Below are positions 36,384 to 45,594 of a stretch of 64,000 bases of DNA, piece by piece. Source of the stretch: Acidimicrobiales bacterium (GTDB taxonomy: Bacteria > Actinomycetota > Acidimicrobiia > Acidimicrobiales > Acidimicrobilacustridaceae); contig JAGYKS010000025.1 in the NCBI GenBank assembly GCA_018401565.1, positions 186,001 to 250,000 of the forward strand, written 5' to 3'. Numbering within the stretch: position 1 is the first letter of the stretch; each line of letters starts with the position of its first letter. The notes below the pieces were generated by a model. That model was not told where the DNA came from. It was given only the letters and a program-made list of their open reading frames with translations, and did not search any database. The position numbers were made by a program, and so were the translations under genes.

Positions 36384-38659
36384 CCAACCAACGGCCCCGT
36401 CGTCGGCGTCTGCGGGTACGACCCGAGTTGTGGGTGGGCCCCAGCCCCAACGGTCTGGGCCAGCAAAAGCCCAAGCATGTCACCGAGATGGCCAAGGTGG
36501 CGTGGGACAACCGCGCCCACCCGCTGTATGCCTGGCAGGTGTTGAGCAAGGGTGTGTGTGACGGGTGCGCGCTTGGCGTGGCTGGGCTTTCACGACTGGA
36601 CCATCGACGGCGTGCACCTGTGCACCACCCGGTTGCGCCTGCTGGAGGTGAACACCGGCGACCCCATCGACCCCCGGGTGCTCGGTGACGCCGATGCCCT
36701 GGCCACCCACACCGGTGCCGAGCTTCGTGCCCTGGGCCGGCTGGCCCATCCCATGCGCCGGCGCCGGGGCGAGCGGGGATTCACCCGCATCAGCTGGGAC
36801 GAGGCACTTGGCGTGCTGGCCGACGGCCTGGCTGCCACCACCCCCGACCGCGCCGCGATGTACCTCACCAGCCGGGGCCTCACCAACGAGACCTATTACG
36901 TCGCTGGCAAGGCGGCCCGGGCCATGGGCATCGCCTCGGTGGATTCGGCGGCCCGGGTGTGCCACGCCCATCCACCAAGGCGCTGCGATCCACCATCGGG
37001 GTGGCGGCGTGCACCAACTCGCTGGCCGATGTGCTCGAAAGCGACCTGGTGGTGATCTGGGGCGCCAACCCGGCCAACAACCAGCCGGTGTTCATGAAGT
37101 ACCTGTTTGAGGCCCGACGTGACCACGGCACCAAGGTGGTGGTGGTCAATCCCTACCTCGAGCCCGGACTGGACCGGTACTGGGTGCCGTCGAGTCCCGA
37201 GTCGGCGCTGTTCGGCACGAAGATGTGCGACCTGCACGTGCCGGTGCGCCCCGGTGGTGACGTGGCGTTGGCCAATGCCGTGTTGCGCCGGCTCGTCGAC
37301 ACCGACGCCGTGGACCGGGCCTTCATCGATGCCCACACCGAGGGCTTCGCCGACCTCGAGGCGTCGCTGGCCGACGTGTCGCTCGACGACCTGCTGGTGC
37401 AGGCCGGCATCGACCGGCCCACCCTCGATGCCCTGGTGGAGCTGTACGCCTCGGCGTCGTCGGCCATCGTGTTGTGGTCGATGGGCGTGACCCAGCACCC
37501 CGGAGCGGTGGACACGGTGCGGGCGTTGGTGAATGTGGCGTTGGCCCGCGGCAACATCGGGCGCAACGGCGCCGGCCTCATGCCCCTGCGGGGCCATTCG
37601 GGAGTGCAAGGTGGCGCCGAGATGGGTGCGTACGCCTCGGCGTTGCCCGGCGGCATCGAGGTGAACCCGGCCAACGCAGCCGACCTGGCTGAGCGTTGGG
37701 GGTTTGACGTGCCCGACCACGAGGGACTCACCGCCCCGGCCATGGTGGAGGCCGCCGAGCGGGGCGAACTCGACGTGTTGTGGATGTCGGGCGGCAACTT
37801 CCTCGACGTGCTGCCCGACCCACCCCGTGTGGCCGCGGCCATGGAGCGCATCGGGCTGCGGGTGCATCAAGACGTGGTGGTGTCGTCGCAGATGTTCGTG
37901 CCCGGCGACGACGTGCTGCTGCTGCCGGTGGCCACCCGCTACGAGCAAGAAGGTGGGGGCACGTCCGACCACCACCGAGCGTCGCATCGCCTTTTCTCCC
38001 GAGATCCCCCGTCAGGTGGGTGAGGCCCGCAGCGAGTGGCGTCTGTTCGGCGCCGTGGCCGCCATGGTGCGACCCGACCTGGCTCACGCATTCGCCTGGC
38101 CGACCAACCGTGACCTGCGGGCTGAGATCGCTGCGGTGGTGCCCGACTACGCCGGTATCGAGGACCTGGCCCACACCGGCGATGCCGTGCAATGGGGCGG
38201 CCGGCACCTGTGCGCCGACGGTGTGTTCCCACGCCGTCGGGTCGGGGTGCGTTCACTGTGGTGGTGCCGCCGGATTCCGAGGTGCCCGACGGATCGTTCG
38301 TGGTGGCCACCCGTCGGGGCAAGCAGTTCAACTCGATGGTGTTCGCCGAGGTGGACCCGCTCACCGGGGCAGGGCGCGACGCCGTGTACATCGACGCTGC
38401 CGACGCCCGCCGGCTGGGCGTGGTTGACGGCGACCGGGTGCGGCTTCGCTCGGAGTTGGCCACCTTCGACGGCACCGCCCACCTGGTGCGCCTTCCGGTG
38501 GGTACCGTGCAGGTGCACTGGCCCGAGGGCAACGTGCTCATCGCTGCCGGGCCCGAGCATCGCGAGCCCCACACCGACATTCCCGACTACAACGCCGTGG
38601 TCACCATCGAAGCGCTCGGGTCGCAGCCAGATTCCGTGGCCCCACAGCGTCACGACTGA
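36380..38659 (+). CDS. FdhF/YdeP-type molybdopterin oxidoreductase alpha subunit (four frame breaks)
   Basis: Molybdopterin-dependent oxidoreductase related to formate dehydrogenase. Segments in order: [115 protein letters not shown], and the C-terminal cofactor domain ([10 protein letters not shown]). Breaks lie near 36583, 36965, 37965 and 38230. The combined reading is about 760 residues, the YdeP-like length. As in that branch, the active-site Cys/Sec of true formate dehydrogenases is replaced (CHAPS). No electron-transfer subunits lie nearby. Confidence 0.82.
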
Positions 38660-38671
38660 ACAGGACCCCGC

Positions 38672-38791
38672 ATGCACCAGAGTTCACTGCTGAAGATGCA
38701 GGCGTTTCGAGACGTGTACCTGGCCGGGATCACCCGGGTGACCAAGCCCGGTGGGTTGGTGGGCGCCATGGGCCCGGCCCGGGGCCGGTGA
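38672..38791 (+). CDS. 39-residue ORF, possible gene remnant
   Basis: ATG 38672 follows CAGGACC and encodes MHQSSLLKMQAFRDVYLAG then a Gly/Pro/Arg end. The start looks like a genuine protein N-terminus but the product is too short to classify. It may be a true microprotein, or the stub of a gene truncated before the next promoter at 38800. Confidence 0.3.
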   Translation: MHQSSLLKMQAFRDVYLAGITRVTKPGGLVGAMGPARGR

Positions 38792-38799
38792 CGCAGCGG

Positions 38800-38805
38800 T
38801 AGGCT
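38800..38805 (+). promoter_or_regulatory. -10 box TAGGCT of a leaderless transcript
   Basis: TAGGCT ends 7 nt before GTG 38813 (chdC). Confidence 0.5.
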
Positions 38806-38812
38806 TGGGCTT

Positions 38813-39499
38813 GTGACCACTCCTCTCGAACCCTCGGTCGGCCGCATGGTCGTGCATCTGTTCTGCCGTCGTACCGGGTCGGTTGATGCCGGTGCCGTGC
38901 GCACGGCGGTGGCCAAGGTGGAAGCCGAGGGCGACACCGTGGTGCCGGTTGCCATGCTCGGCCACAAAGCCGACGTCGCCATCATGGCCGTTGGTTCCGA
39001 CGTGTGGCGCCTGCGCAACCTGCAATCCGAACTGCAGGCCGCCGGCCTCGACGTCGTTGACTCGTACGTGTCGATGACCGAGTTGTCCGAATACGCCCAG
39101 GGCGTGCCCGAGCCCATGCGGTCGGCTCGTCTGTATCCCGAGCTGCCCCCCGAGGGGAAGTCGGCGTGGTGCTTTTATCCCATGTCCAAGCGGCGCGGCG
39201 ACGAGTACAACTGGTTCACCCTGCCCTATGACGACCGCAAGGAACTCATGTACGAACACGGGGCGTCGGGTCGCAAGTTCGCCGGCCGGGTACTGCAGGT
39301 GATCACCGGGTCGGCCGGCGTGGACGACTTCGAGTGGGGAGTGACCCTGTTCGCCGAACACCCTGACGACCTCAAGGAGGTCGTGTACACGATGCGGTTC
39401 GACAAGGCATCGGCCGAGTACGCCGAGTTCGGCGCCTTCTACACCGGTGCGGTGGGGACGCTCGACGAGGTCCTGGCCGCCACCGGCATCGATTCGTGA
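38813..39499 (+). CDS. chdC: coproheme decarboxylase ChdC (HemQ)
   Basis: Last step of the coproporphyrin-dependent heme route of Gram-positives, coproheme to heme b. It is 228 residues. The substrate-handling residues are in place: Arg106 (ARLYPEL), catalytic Tyr122 and Lys126 (FYPMSKRR), and proximal His149 (LMYEHGASGRKF). VITGSAGVDDFEWGVTLFA and YTMRFDKASAEYAEFGAFY complete the dimeric beta-barrel fold. The stop overlaps larE as GTGA. Confidence 0.95.
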   Translation: MTTPLEPSVGRMVVHLFCRRTGSVDAGAVRTAVAKVEAEGDTVVPVAMLGHKADVAIMAVGSDVWRLRNLQSELQAAGLDVVDSYVSMTELSEYAQGVPEPMRSARLYPELPPEGKSAWCFYPMSKRRGDEYNWFTLPYDDRKELMYEHGASGRKFAGRVLQVITGSAGVDDFEWGVTLFAEHPDDLKEVVYTMRFDKASAEYAEFGAFYTGAVGTLDEVLAATGIDS

Positions 39500-40338
39500 C
39501 CAGCGGGCCCGCCCGGGTGTCAGACGCCGTGGACGAGGCCATCGAACGCCTGGCCGGGGTGCTCACGGCGATGGGCCCGGTGGTGGTGGCGTTTTCCGGC
39601 GGTGCCGACTCGGCGTTCGTCGCCCGCATGGCCCACGACACGGTGGGTCACGCCAACGGGGGTCCCGGTGCTGTCGCCGTCACCGCCGTGTCGGCGTCGC
39701 TGGCACCGGCCGAGCTGGACCACTGCGCCCGGCTGGCCACCGACTGGGGCCTGGACTGGCGTCAGGTGGCCACCACCGAACTCGACGACCCCGACTACGT
39801 GCGCAACGACGCCGACCGGTGCGCACGCTGCAAGGTGGCACTGATGGATGCGGTGCAACCGCTGGCGGCGGCCACCGGGGCCACGGTGGTGCTGGGTGTG
39901 AACGTGGATGATCTCGGCGACCACCGACCCGGGCAGCAGGCAGCGTCGGAGCGCGGGGCGCGCTTTCCGCTGGTGGAAGCCGGGTTCACCAAGGACATGG
40001 TGCGCGTCGCGTCGCGTCGGCTGGGTCTTGAGACCTGGGATCGTCCGGCAGCGGCGTGCCTGTCATCGAGATTGCCGTACGGAACCCCGGTGACGATGGG
40101 CCGTCTGCGTCAGGTGGCCGACGCCGAGGCAGCGTTGCACGCCCTGGGCCTGCTGGACTTGCGGGTGCGCCACTACGGCGACACCGCCCGCATCGAGGTG
40201 CCGTTGGCGGACCTGGACCGGCTGGTGGCGCTGCGGGCCGAGGTGGTCGGTGCGGTGCATGCCGCTGGCTACCGGTACGTGACCGTGGACCTCGAGGGTC
40301 TGCGCTCGGGCAACCTGAACGCCGCCTTGGGGTTGTAG
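39496..40338 (+). CDS. larE: LarE-like ATP-dependent sacrificial sulfur transferase
   Basis: PP-loop enzyme that donates sulfur to pyridinium cofactors. The ATP loop SGGADS is at residues 34-39 and the sulfur-donor Cys188 lies in RPAAACLSSRLPYGTPV. VVLGVNVDDLGDHRPG and RHYGDTARIEV follow. It is 280 residues. The other cofactor genes larB and larC, and a lactate racemase, are absent from the window, so it may serve nickel-pincer cofactor made elsewhere or another thiolation. The start overlaps the chdC stop. Confidence 0.9.
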   Translation: MTSGPARVSDAVDEAIERLAGVLTAMGPVVVAFSGGADSAFVARMAHDTVGHANGGPGAVAVTAVSASLAPAELDHCARLATDWGLDWRQVATTELDDPDYVRNDADRCARCKVALMDAVQPLAAATGATVVLGVNVDDLGDHRPGQQAASERGARFPLVEAGFTKDMVRVASRRLGLETWDRPAAACLSSRLPYGTPVTMGRLRQVADAEAALHALGLLDLRVRHYGDTARIEVPLADLDRLVALRAEVVGAVHAAGYRYVTVDLEGLRSGNLNAALGL

Positions 40339-40379
40339 CTACGCTCGGGGTCGTTGGTCGCGACCCGGGGGGATCTGAC

Positions 40380-42011
40380 ATGGCACGACTGCTGGCCCAC
40401 GAAGTCCACGAGCGTGGTGACGCCGTGGCCGTGGTGGACGAATCATCGCAGTGCACCTTCAGTGAGCTTGATGCCCGGGTGAACCGGATCATCGACGCCA
40501 CCCGGGCCGCCGGGGTGGGGGTGGGTGACACCGTGGCTGTGCTGTGCGGCAATCGCCGTGAGCTCGTCGAGGTGACCCTGGCCGGCGTCCATGCCGGTTG
40601 GGTGGTGGTGCCGGTGAACTGGCATTGGGTAGCCGACGAACTGCTGCACGTGCTCACCGACTCGGGTTCAGTGGCGCTGTTCGTGGAGGGCGCGTATCTG
40701 CCGGTGGCTCTCGATGCGCTGGGACGCATGGGTGACCAGTGCGGCCTGCGGGTGCTGGTGGATCCGGCTGCTCATGGTGCCGGTGCCAGTTCTGGTGCCG
40801 CTGATGGTGCCGGTGCCGACCGTGATGCCATCGCAGCGGCGGGGTTCGTCAGCTTTGAGGACTTCGTGGCCTCGGGCTCGCCCGTCGAGCCTGCCGACCA
40901 GTGCACCGGGGGGCCGATGTTCTACACCTCGGGCACCACCGGCTTCCCCAAGGGGGTGCGTGGCGGGTTGAACCGCACCGGCGAGGACATCGTGCTGTGG
41001 GAACTGGTGGCCGGCAGCTTTGTGGGCATGCTGGGTCTGCCCGCCGGTGGGATCACCCTGCTCGACGGCCCGATGTACCACTCGGCCCAATGGGTGTTCG
41101 CCATGTTCCCGCTCGTCTCGGGTGGGTCGACGCTAGTGATGCGACCGCACTTCGACCCCGCCGCCACCCTGCGGGCCATCGACGACCATCAGGTCACCAA
41201 CATCCACCTGGTGCCCACCCAGTTCGTGCGGATGCTGAAGCTGCCCGATGCGGTGCGGTCGGCGTTCGACGGGTCGTCGCTGGTCACGGTGATGCACGGT
41301 GCCGCCCCATGCCCGCCCGACGTGAAGCGGCGGATGCTGGAGTGGTGGGGGCCGGTGGTGTCGGAGTACTACGGCGGCACCGAGGGCGGTTTCCTCACCA
41401 TGATCTCGGGCGCCGAATGGCTCGAGCACCCCGGCAGCCTGGGTCGATCCACACCCATGGCCGACGTGTACGTGTTCGACGAAAACGGGCTGGCGTGCGC
41501 ACCGGGCGTGTCGGGCCAGATCTGGTTCGGGTCCAAGGTGGGCGCCGACTTCGAATACCACAACGACCCCGACAAGACCGCTGCCGCCCACCGGCCCGAC
41601 GGTCTGGGCACCCTCGGCGACATCGGGTACCTCGACGACGACGGCTACCTGTTCATGTCCGACCGCAAGATCGACATGATCATCTCCGGTGGGGTGAACA
41701 TCTATCCCGCCGAGATCGAGGGTGTGCTGGTGGGTCACGCTGCCGTTGCCGACGCCGCCGTGTACGGCATTCCCGACGACGACTTCGGCGAGCAGGTGAT
41801 GGCGTCGGTGGAGCTAGCCGAGGGCGTTGCCGTGGACGATCCCGATGCCCTGGTTGACGACCTGCTCACCCATTGCCGTCAGCACCTGGCCGGCTACAAG
41901 GTGCCTCGCCGTGTGGAGATCCTTGACCGCCTGCCGCGTCAGCCCACCGGCAAGCTCTACAAGCGCCTGCTGCGAGACCCGCACTGGGAGGGCACCGGCC
42001 GCCGGATCTGA
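40380..42011 (+). CDS. fatty-acyl-CoA synthetase (AMP-binding)
   Basis: 543-residue adenylate-forming ligase, acid + ATP + CoA to acyl-CoA. MFYTSGTTGFPKGVRGG is the P-loop, YYGGTEGGF the adenine motif, GDIGYLDDDGYLF the A8 hinge region and PTGKLYKR the catalytic Lys motif. A low-complexity insertion (AHGAGASSGAADGAGAD, about 40771-40825) separates N-terminal strands. It is a paralog of the enzyme at 47.0 kb. Chain-length preference is not evident. The start ATG 40380 lies 41 bp after larE. Confidence 0.92.
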   Translation: MARLLAHEVHERGDAVAVVDESSQCTFSELDARVNRIIDATRAAGVGVGDTVAVLCGNRRELVEVTLAGVHAGWVVVPVNWHWVADELLHVLTDSGSVALFVEGAYLPVALDALGRMGDQCGLRVLVDPAAHGAGASSGAADGAGADRDAIAAAGFVSFEDFVASGSPVEPADQCTGGPMFYTSGTTGFPKGVRGGLNRTGEDIVLWELVAGSFVGMLGLPAGGITLLDGPMYHSAQWVFAMFPLVSGGSTLVMRPHFDPAATLRAIDDHQVTNIHLVPTQFVRMLKLPDAVRSAFDGSSLVTVMHGAAPCPPDVKRRMLEWWGPVVSEYYGGTEGGFLTMISGAEWLEHPGSLGRSTPMADVYVFDENGLACAPGVSGQIWFGSKVGADFEYHNDPDKTAAAHRPDGLGTLGDIGYLDDDGYLFMSDRKIDMIISGGVNIYPAEIEGVLVGHAAVADAAVYGIPDDDFGEQVMASVELAEGVAVDDPDALVDDLLTHCRQHLAGYKVPRRVEILDRLPRQPTGKLYKRLLRDPHWEGTGRRI

Positions 42012-42455
42012 CCGGTCGGTCGGTGGGCATCGGGCCTGTGGGCGGTCAGGTGGGTGTGATCCCGTCGTCGGGTGGGGTTGGACCATCCGCAGGGTCGGTC
42101 GTTCCACCGAGTCGGTGGGTTGCGGCCCGGAATCGTCAGGGTCCGCCTGATGTGAGTTCTCGTCGCCGGTGGCAACCGGGGTCCAGGTGGGGAAGGCGAT
42201 GTGCTGCACTCCCAGGTGTTCCACGATCCTGCCGGCGCTGGCCATGTCACGCAGACACGGTCGGGCAATCCCGAGGCCTCCGGCCATCACGATGTAGTCG
42301 GCCACACTCAGTAGCAACGGCCCCGCATCAGCATCGGCGTCGCCGGGGCGCAACAGGGCCTCCACTTCGAGCGTCGGTCGGCATGGCTGGTCGGTGTCAA
42401 TGGGCCAGCAGTGGTACACCACGCCTTCGAACACCGACAACGCCCTGATTCTCAT
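41814..42455 (-). CDS. hypothetical protein, 3' end uncertain
   Basis: The first 110 residues (MRIRALSVFEGVVYHCWP, then LLLSVADYIVMAGGLGIARP) have normal composition and look coding. After about 42110 the frame becomes Pro/Ser/Arg-rich and runs under the 3' end of the convergent acyl-CoA synthetase, so the true stop is probably lost by an indel near 42020-42110. It follows the DUF427 gene on the same strand. No family recognised. Confidence 0.4.
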   Translation of the reverse strand: MRIRALSVFEGVVYHCWPIDTDQPCRPTLEVEALLRPGDADADAGPLLLSVADYIVMAGGLGIARPCLRDMASAGRIVEHLGVQHIAFPTWTPVATGDENSHQADPDDSGPQPTDSVERPTLRMVQPHPTTGSHPPDRPQARCPPTDRSDPAAGALPVRVSQQALVELAGGLTRQAVKDLHTARHLVAGQVLTAMGEQVVNQGIGIVHGNALG

Positions 42456-42479
42456 GGCTGTCTCGTCATGGCAGCAACC

Positions 42480-42992
42480 TCACCAACCCATGGTGCCGGG
42501 TCCACCCTTGAACGGGCCCACCACCTTGCTGGTGATCCACCCGCCGTAGAACGACCCTTCGTTGGCCTCCACCTGTTCGCCATCCACAAAGCACCCGTCC
42601 ACCCGTTGGGGGTAGAACGCCAGGTACCCGGCGATGGCTTCGAACCCCGGTCGGGGGTCGGGGTAGCTCCAGGCCACGTCGGCCACAGGATCTGCTCCGG
42701 GCACCACCAGATGCCAGTACGTGGCCAGGCCCTTCCATTCGCACACGGTCACGGTGTCCGAGCGCTGCAGGACCGAGTGGTCGATATCGCTGGCGGGCAG
42801 GTAAAAGCCCGGCGGCTGGCTGGTTTCGAGCACCCGCACCGCGGCGGTGGTTTCGGCCACGGTGTGCCCGGCGTGCCTCACGACCACCACGGCGTCGGTG
42901 GGGTCCAGACGTGGGGGACGCGGGTAGTCCCACACCGATTCCTGGCCGGGACCCGGTTCGATGCGTTGGGGGCGTGTCACATGGGCCAGCAT
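42480..42992 (-). CDS. DUF427 domain protein
   Basis: 170 residues with a conserved pair of DUF427 features: VVVVRHAGHTVAETTAAVRVLETSQPP and FYLPASDIDHSVLQRSDTVTVCEWKGLATYW, the latter with the invariant CxWKG and Tyr. A second set covers LAFYPQRVDGCFVDGEQV and the C-terminal GGWITSKVVGPFKG. DUF427 proteins are small beta-rich proteins of unknown enzymatic role. ATG 42992 overlaps the ATG of the divergent gene by 2 bp, so one of the two starts may lie further in. Confidence 0.82.
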   Translation of the reverse strand: MLAHVTRPQRIEPGPGQESVWDYPRPPRLDPTDAVVVVRHAGHTVAETTAAVRVLETSQPPGFYLPASDIDHSVLQRSDTVTVCEWKGLATYWHLVVPGADPVADVAWSYPDPRPGFEAIAGYLAFYPQRVDGCFVDGEQVEANEGSFYGGWITSKVVGPFKGGPGTMGW

Positions 42993-43545
42993 GGTTGATG
43001 TGGATGACATTGCCAACCCCAACGGCGCCAACCCCATCGGCGCCGGCCCCAATGGCGCCAACCCCGATGGTTTGGCTGCCGACGAGCAGCGGCTGGCCGA
43101 GCTGGCCACTGATCTGGCCGACGGCGTCGCTGCCGCCTTGGGCCCGTGGGTGGTGCGTTGCGTGGAACGCCTGTGCATGGCGTGGGAAGGCGAGTTCCCA
43201 CCGTCGGTGCGTGATCAGGCCCAGGCCGCCGGCGACCGTGCCGCCGACGAGGTGGGCAGCAAGGTTCGGGCAGTGCTGATGAGCGACGTGGACGCACAGC
43301 GGATGAACCCGCTGCAGTTGCTGCGGGTCGCCGCCAGCTACCCCACCGCCGTGTTGCGAAGCGCCGGGGTGCCCCCGGTGGTGCGTGATGCCGAGGCCGA
43401 GCGCCAGTTTCCCGACGATGACTACGACCTCACCCCGGCATCGTTCGCCGACCTTGACCCGGCGTTGCACGACGCTGGCATCGCCTGGGGGGCGGGCAAG
43501 GCCCACGTGGTGCTGGCCCGCCGACGGGCCGAGGGGCGTCGATGA
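42991..43545 (+). CDS. conserved hypothetical protein with N-terminal Asn/Gly/Ala repeat
   Basis: 184 residues. Residues 9-28 are a repeat (NPNGANPIGAGPNGANPDG) encoded by imperfect 12-18 bp units. The rest is an Ala-rich helical protein, with CVERLCMAWEGEFPPSVRDQA and PLQLLRVAASYPTAVLRSAGVPPVVRD, and an acidic C-terminus (PDDDYDLTPASFADLD). I recognise the layout as a conserved actinobacterial protein but not its function. It is coupled by ATGA to the next gene. Confidence 0.65.
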   Translation: MVDVDDIANPNGANPIGAGPNGANPDGLAADEQRLAELATDLADGVAAALGPWVVRCVERLCMAWEGEFPPSVRDQAQAAGDRAADEVGSKVRAVLMSDVDAQRMNPLQLLRVAASYPTAVLRSAGVPPVVRDAEAERQFPDDDYDLTPASFADLDPALHDAGIAWGAGKAHVVLARRRAEGRR

Positions 43546-43925
43546 TCTCCGTGGTCGCCTACGTGCCCGACCTGATGGACCGGTCGCGCATCACCGGGGC
43601 GGTGACCGGATCGGTGCGCTTTGCCGCCAAACCGGACGAACTGGTGGCCCTGGCTGCGGGATGTGACGTGGTGGTGGTCGACCTGTCCCGACCCGGGGTC
43701 CTTGACGTGTTGGCCGACGTGTCGGCGCTGGGGGTGCGCACCATCGGGTTCGGGTCTCACGTGGATGCCGACACCCTCGACGAGGCCAGGGCTGCCGGCT
43801 GTGACCAGGTGATGGCCCGATCGGTGTTCTTCAGTCGGCTGTCGGCGCTCTTGGGCTTGACCGCACTGCCTACCGCAGGAGGGCCGCCGCTCCGGGCCCA
43901 CCGCAGTTGGCTCGCCGGCAGCTGA
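43542..43925 (+). CDS. receiver-like Rossmann small protein
   Basis: 127 residues resembling a response-regulator receiver core. VVVVDLSRPGVLDVL corresponds to the strand bearing the acceptor Asp, VRTIGFGSHVDADTLDEARAAGCDQVMA to the later alpha/beta units. The acidic pocket at the N-terminus (DD in true receivers) is missing, so phosphorylation is unlikely. Function unknown. It overlaps the previous gene by ATGA. Confidence 0.6.
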   Translation: MISVVAYVPDLMDRSRITGAVTGSVRFAAKPDELVALAAGCDVVVVDLSRPGVLDVLADVSALGVRTIGFGSHVDADTLDEARAAGCDQVMARSVFFSRLSALLGLTALPTAGGPPLRAHRSWLAGS

Positions 43926-43929
43926 AGGC

Positions 43930-44249
43930 TCAGGTGTCGTCTGGATCCTGGGGGCGGGTGCAGGAGCGTCGGGGTCGGTGAAACCCTCACCCCAGCGGTC
44001 GCCGTCAGCGGGTTCGTCGAACCGTTCCCAGCCGGCATTGGCAAGCGAGCGAGGCTCAAAAAACAGGCAGTCGTCGGGGCAGGCAAAAGGAGCCTCGCTG
44101 GCGGCGCCGAGTCGGCACCGCTGCACCATGTCGCCACTGGCGGTGGTTCTCGTCGAGTAGTGGCGGCAGTCCTTGCGCACGGCCATGGCCACAACACTGG
44201 CATGGCCGTTGCCGTCGTGTCGATAAGGGCAACTGGCTAACGGCGCCAT
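43930..44249 (-). CDS. Cys-rich conserved hypothetical protein
   Basis: MAPLASCPYRHDGNGH, then VRKDCRHYSTRTTASGDMVQRCRLG and APFACPDDCLFFEPRSL form a Cys/His-rich module (four to five Cys) likely to bind zinc. An acidic, Trp/Asp-rich tail follows. The uninterrupted frame runs to 43422 across two genes on the other strand. A one-base shift in a CCCC run near 43955 gives QDPDDT and a stop at 43930, which I prefer. Confidence 0.5.
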
Positions 44250-44322
44250 CTGGGGGTGGGGCGCACGAGCATCCCAACCCCAGATGGCCAGTTCACAGGG
44301 GCCTGTCGGCCCCTGGTCAGCG

Positions 44323-45402
44323 TCAGATCTCCACCACGGTGCGGATGACCCGGCCGGCGCGCATGTCGTCGAGGGCGGTGTTGATGTCGCCCAGGCCGAC
44401 CTTCTGGCTGATCATGCCCTCGAGGTCGAGGCGACCGGCACGCCACAGGCGGATGAGACGGGAGAAATCCCGGCGTACATCGGCCGACCCGTAAATGGTG
44501 CCCATCAGGGTCTTCTCGGCGTAGAACAACTCGAAGGCGCTGAACGACACCGTCTCTTCCATGCGCCCCACGCCCACGATGCAGGCCGTGCCACCGCGGC
44601 GGGCGGCGTCGTAGGCACCACGGATGGTGGACGGCAGGCCCACGGCCTCAAAGGCGTAGTCGAAGCCCTCACCACCGGTGATCTCACCCTTGACGTCGTC
44701 GAGGTTGTCGGGGCTCACCGCATGGGTGGCTCCGAAGCGCAGGGCGTCGTCACGGCGTTCGGCCACCAGGTCGATGGCCACGATCTCGGCGGCACCGGCC
44801 AGTCGGGCGCCCTGGATGATGCTCACACCCACGCCACCGCAGCCGAACACGGCCACCGACGACCCGGGGGTCACCTTGGCGGCGTTGATGGCCGAACCCA
44901 CACCGGTCATCACGCCGCAACCGATGAGCGATGCGATCTCCCACGGCACGTCGTCGTCAACCTTGACCACGGCCTGCTCGGGCAGCACCACTTCCTCACA
45001 GAACGTGCCGGTGCCGGCCATGCCGAAGCAAGGCTCGCCGTCGAGCACGAAGCGCGGGCTGAACCCGGCACTCATCATGATTTCCGAGCACAGGTTGGGC
45101 TGGCCGCCGATGCAGTATCGGCACTTGCCGCACGGCGGCACCCACACCACGATCACGTGGTCGCCCACGGCCACGCTGGTGACCCCGGGGCCCACCTCCA
45201 CGATCTCGCCGGCACCCTCGTGGCCCAGCACCGCGGGTGCGGGCTGCGGGATGGTGCCGTTCATCGCTGAAAGGTCCGAATGGCACACGCCGGTGGCCTT
45301 GATGGCCACCCGGACGAAGCCGGCCTCGGTGTCCACCACTCCGACGTCACCGACAACGTCGAGTGTCGTGTCGCCGGTGTTGCGCAGCACTGCTGCTCGC
45401 AT
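44323..45402 (-). CDS. zinc-dependent alcohol dehydrogenase (medium-chain, class III-like)
   Basis: 359 residues. The catalytic zinc site is TGVCHSD and GHEGAGEI. The structural zinc site is CGKCRYCIGGQPNLC with all four Cys. The nicotinamide fold carries FGCGGVGVSIIQGARLAGA. It resembles the class III and NDMA-dependent alcohol dehydrogenases of actinobacteria, which oxidise primary alcohols. I start at ATG 45402 (MRAAVLRN) because a G-rich ribosome-binding site precedes it. It is divergent from the aldehyde dehydrogenase, its likely metabolic partner. Confidence 0.92.
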   Translation of the reverse strand: MRAAVLRNTGDTTLDVVGDVGVVDTEAGFVRVAIKATGVCHSDLSAMNGTIPQPAPAVLGHEGAGEIVEVGPGVTSVAVGDHVIVVWVPPCGKCRYCIGGQPNLCSEIMMSAGFSPRFVLDGEPCFGMAGTGTFCEEVVLPEQAVVKVDDDVPWEIASLIGCGVMTGVGSAINAAKVTPGSSVAVFGCGGVGVSIIQGARLAGAAEIVAIDLVAERRDDALRFGATHAVSPDNLDDVKGEITGGEGFDYAFEAVGLPSTIRGAYDAARRGGTACIVGVGRMEETVSFSAFELFYAEKTLMGTIYGSADVRRDFSRLIRLWRAGRLDLEGMISQKVGLGDINTALDDMRAGRVIRTVVEI

Positions 45403-45594
45403 CTGGATTCCCCCCTGGGTCGTGTGCATGGTTTCTGGTGACAACGGTCACCAGGACATGTGTGATTCATCACCCTAGAACACCGTGGCAGGGCCCGGTG
45501 GTGCGCCTTGCGGCGGCGTCGCAGTGGCCGTAGGGTCGCTCCGGCGTGGACGACCGGGAGGTCCGGCGTCACATCGGCCGTCACAGGGGGAATC

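Noticed and set aside
38813..39499. Loss of the catalytic Tyr in ChdC (NWF instead of NWY)
   Set aside because: Counting from the proximal His shows that the catalytic Tyr and Lys are those of FYPMSK, which are intact; the NW(Y/F) position is not the catalytic one.
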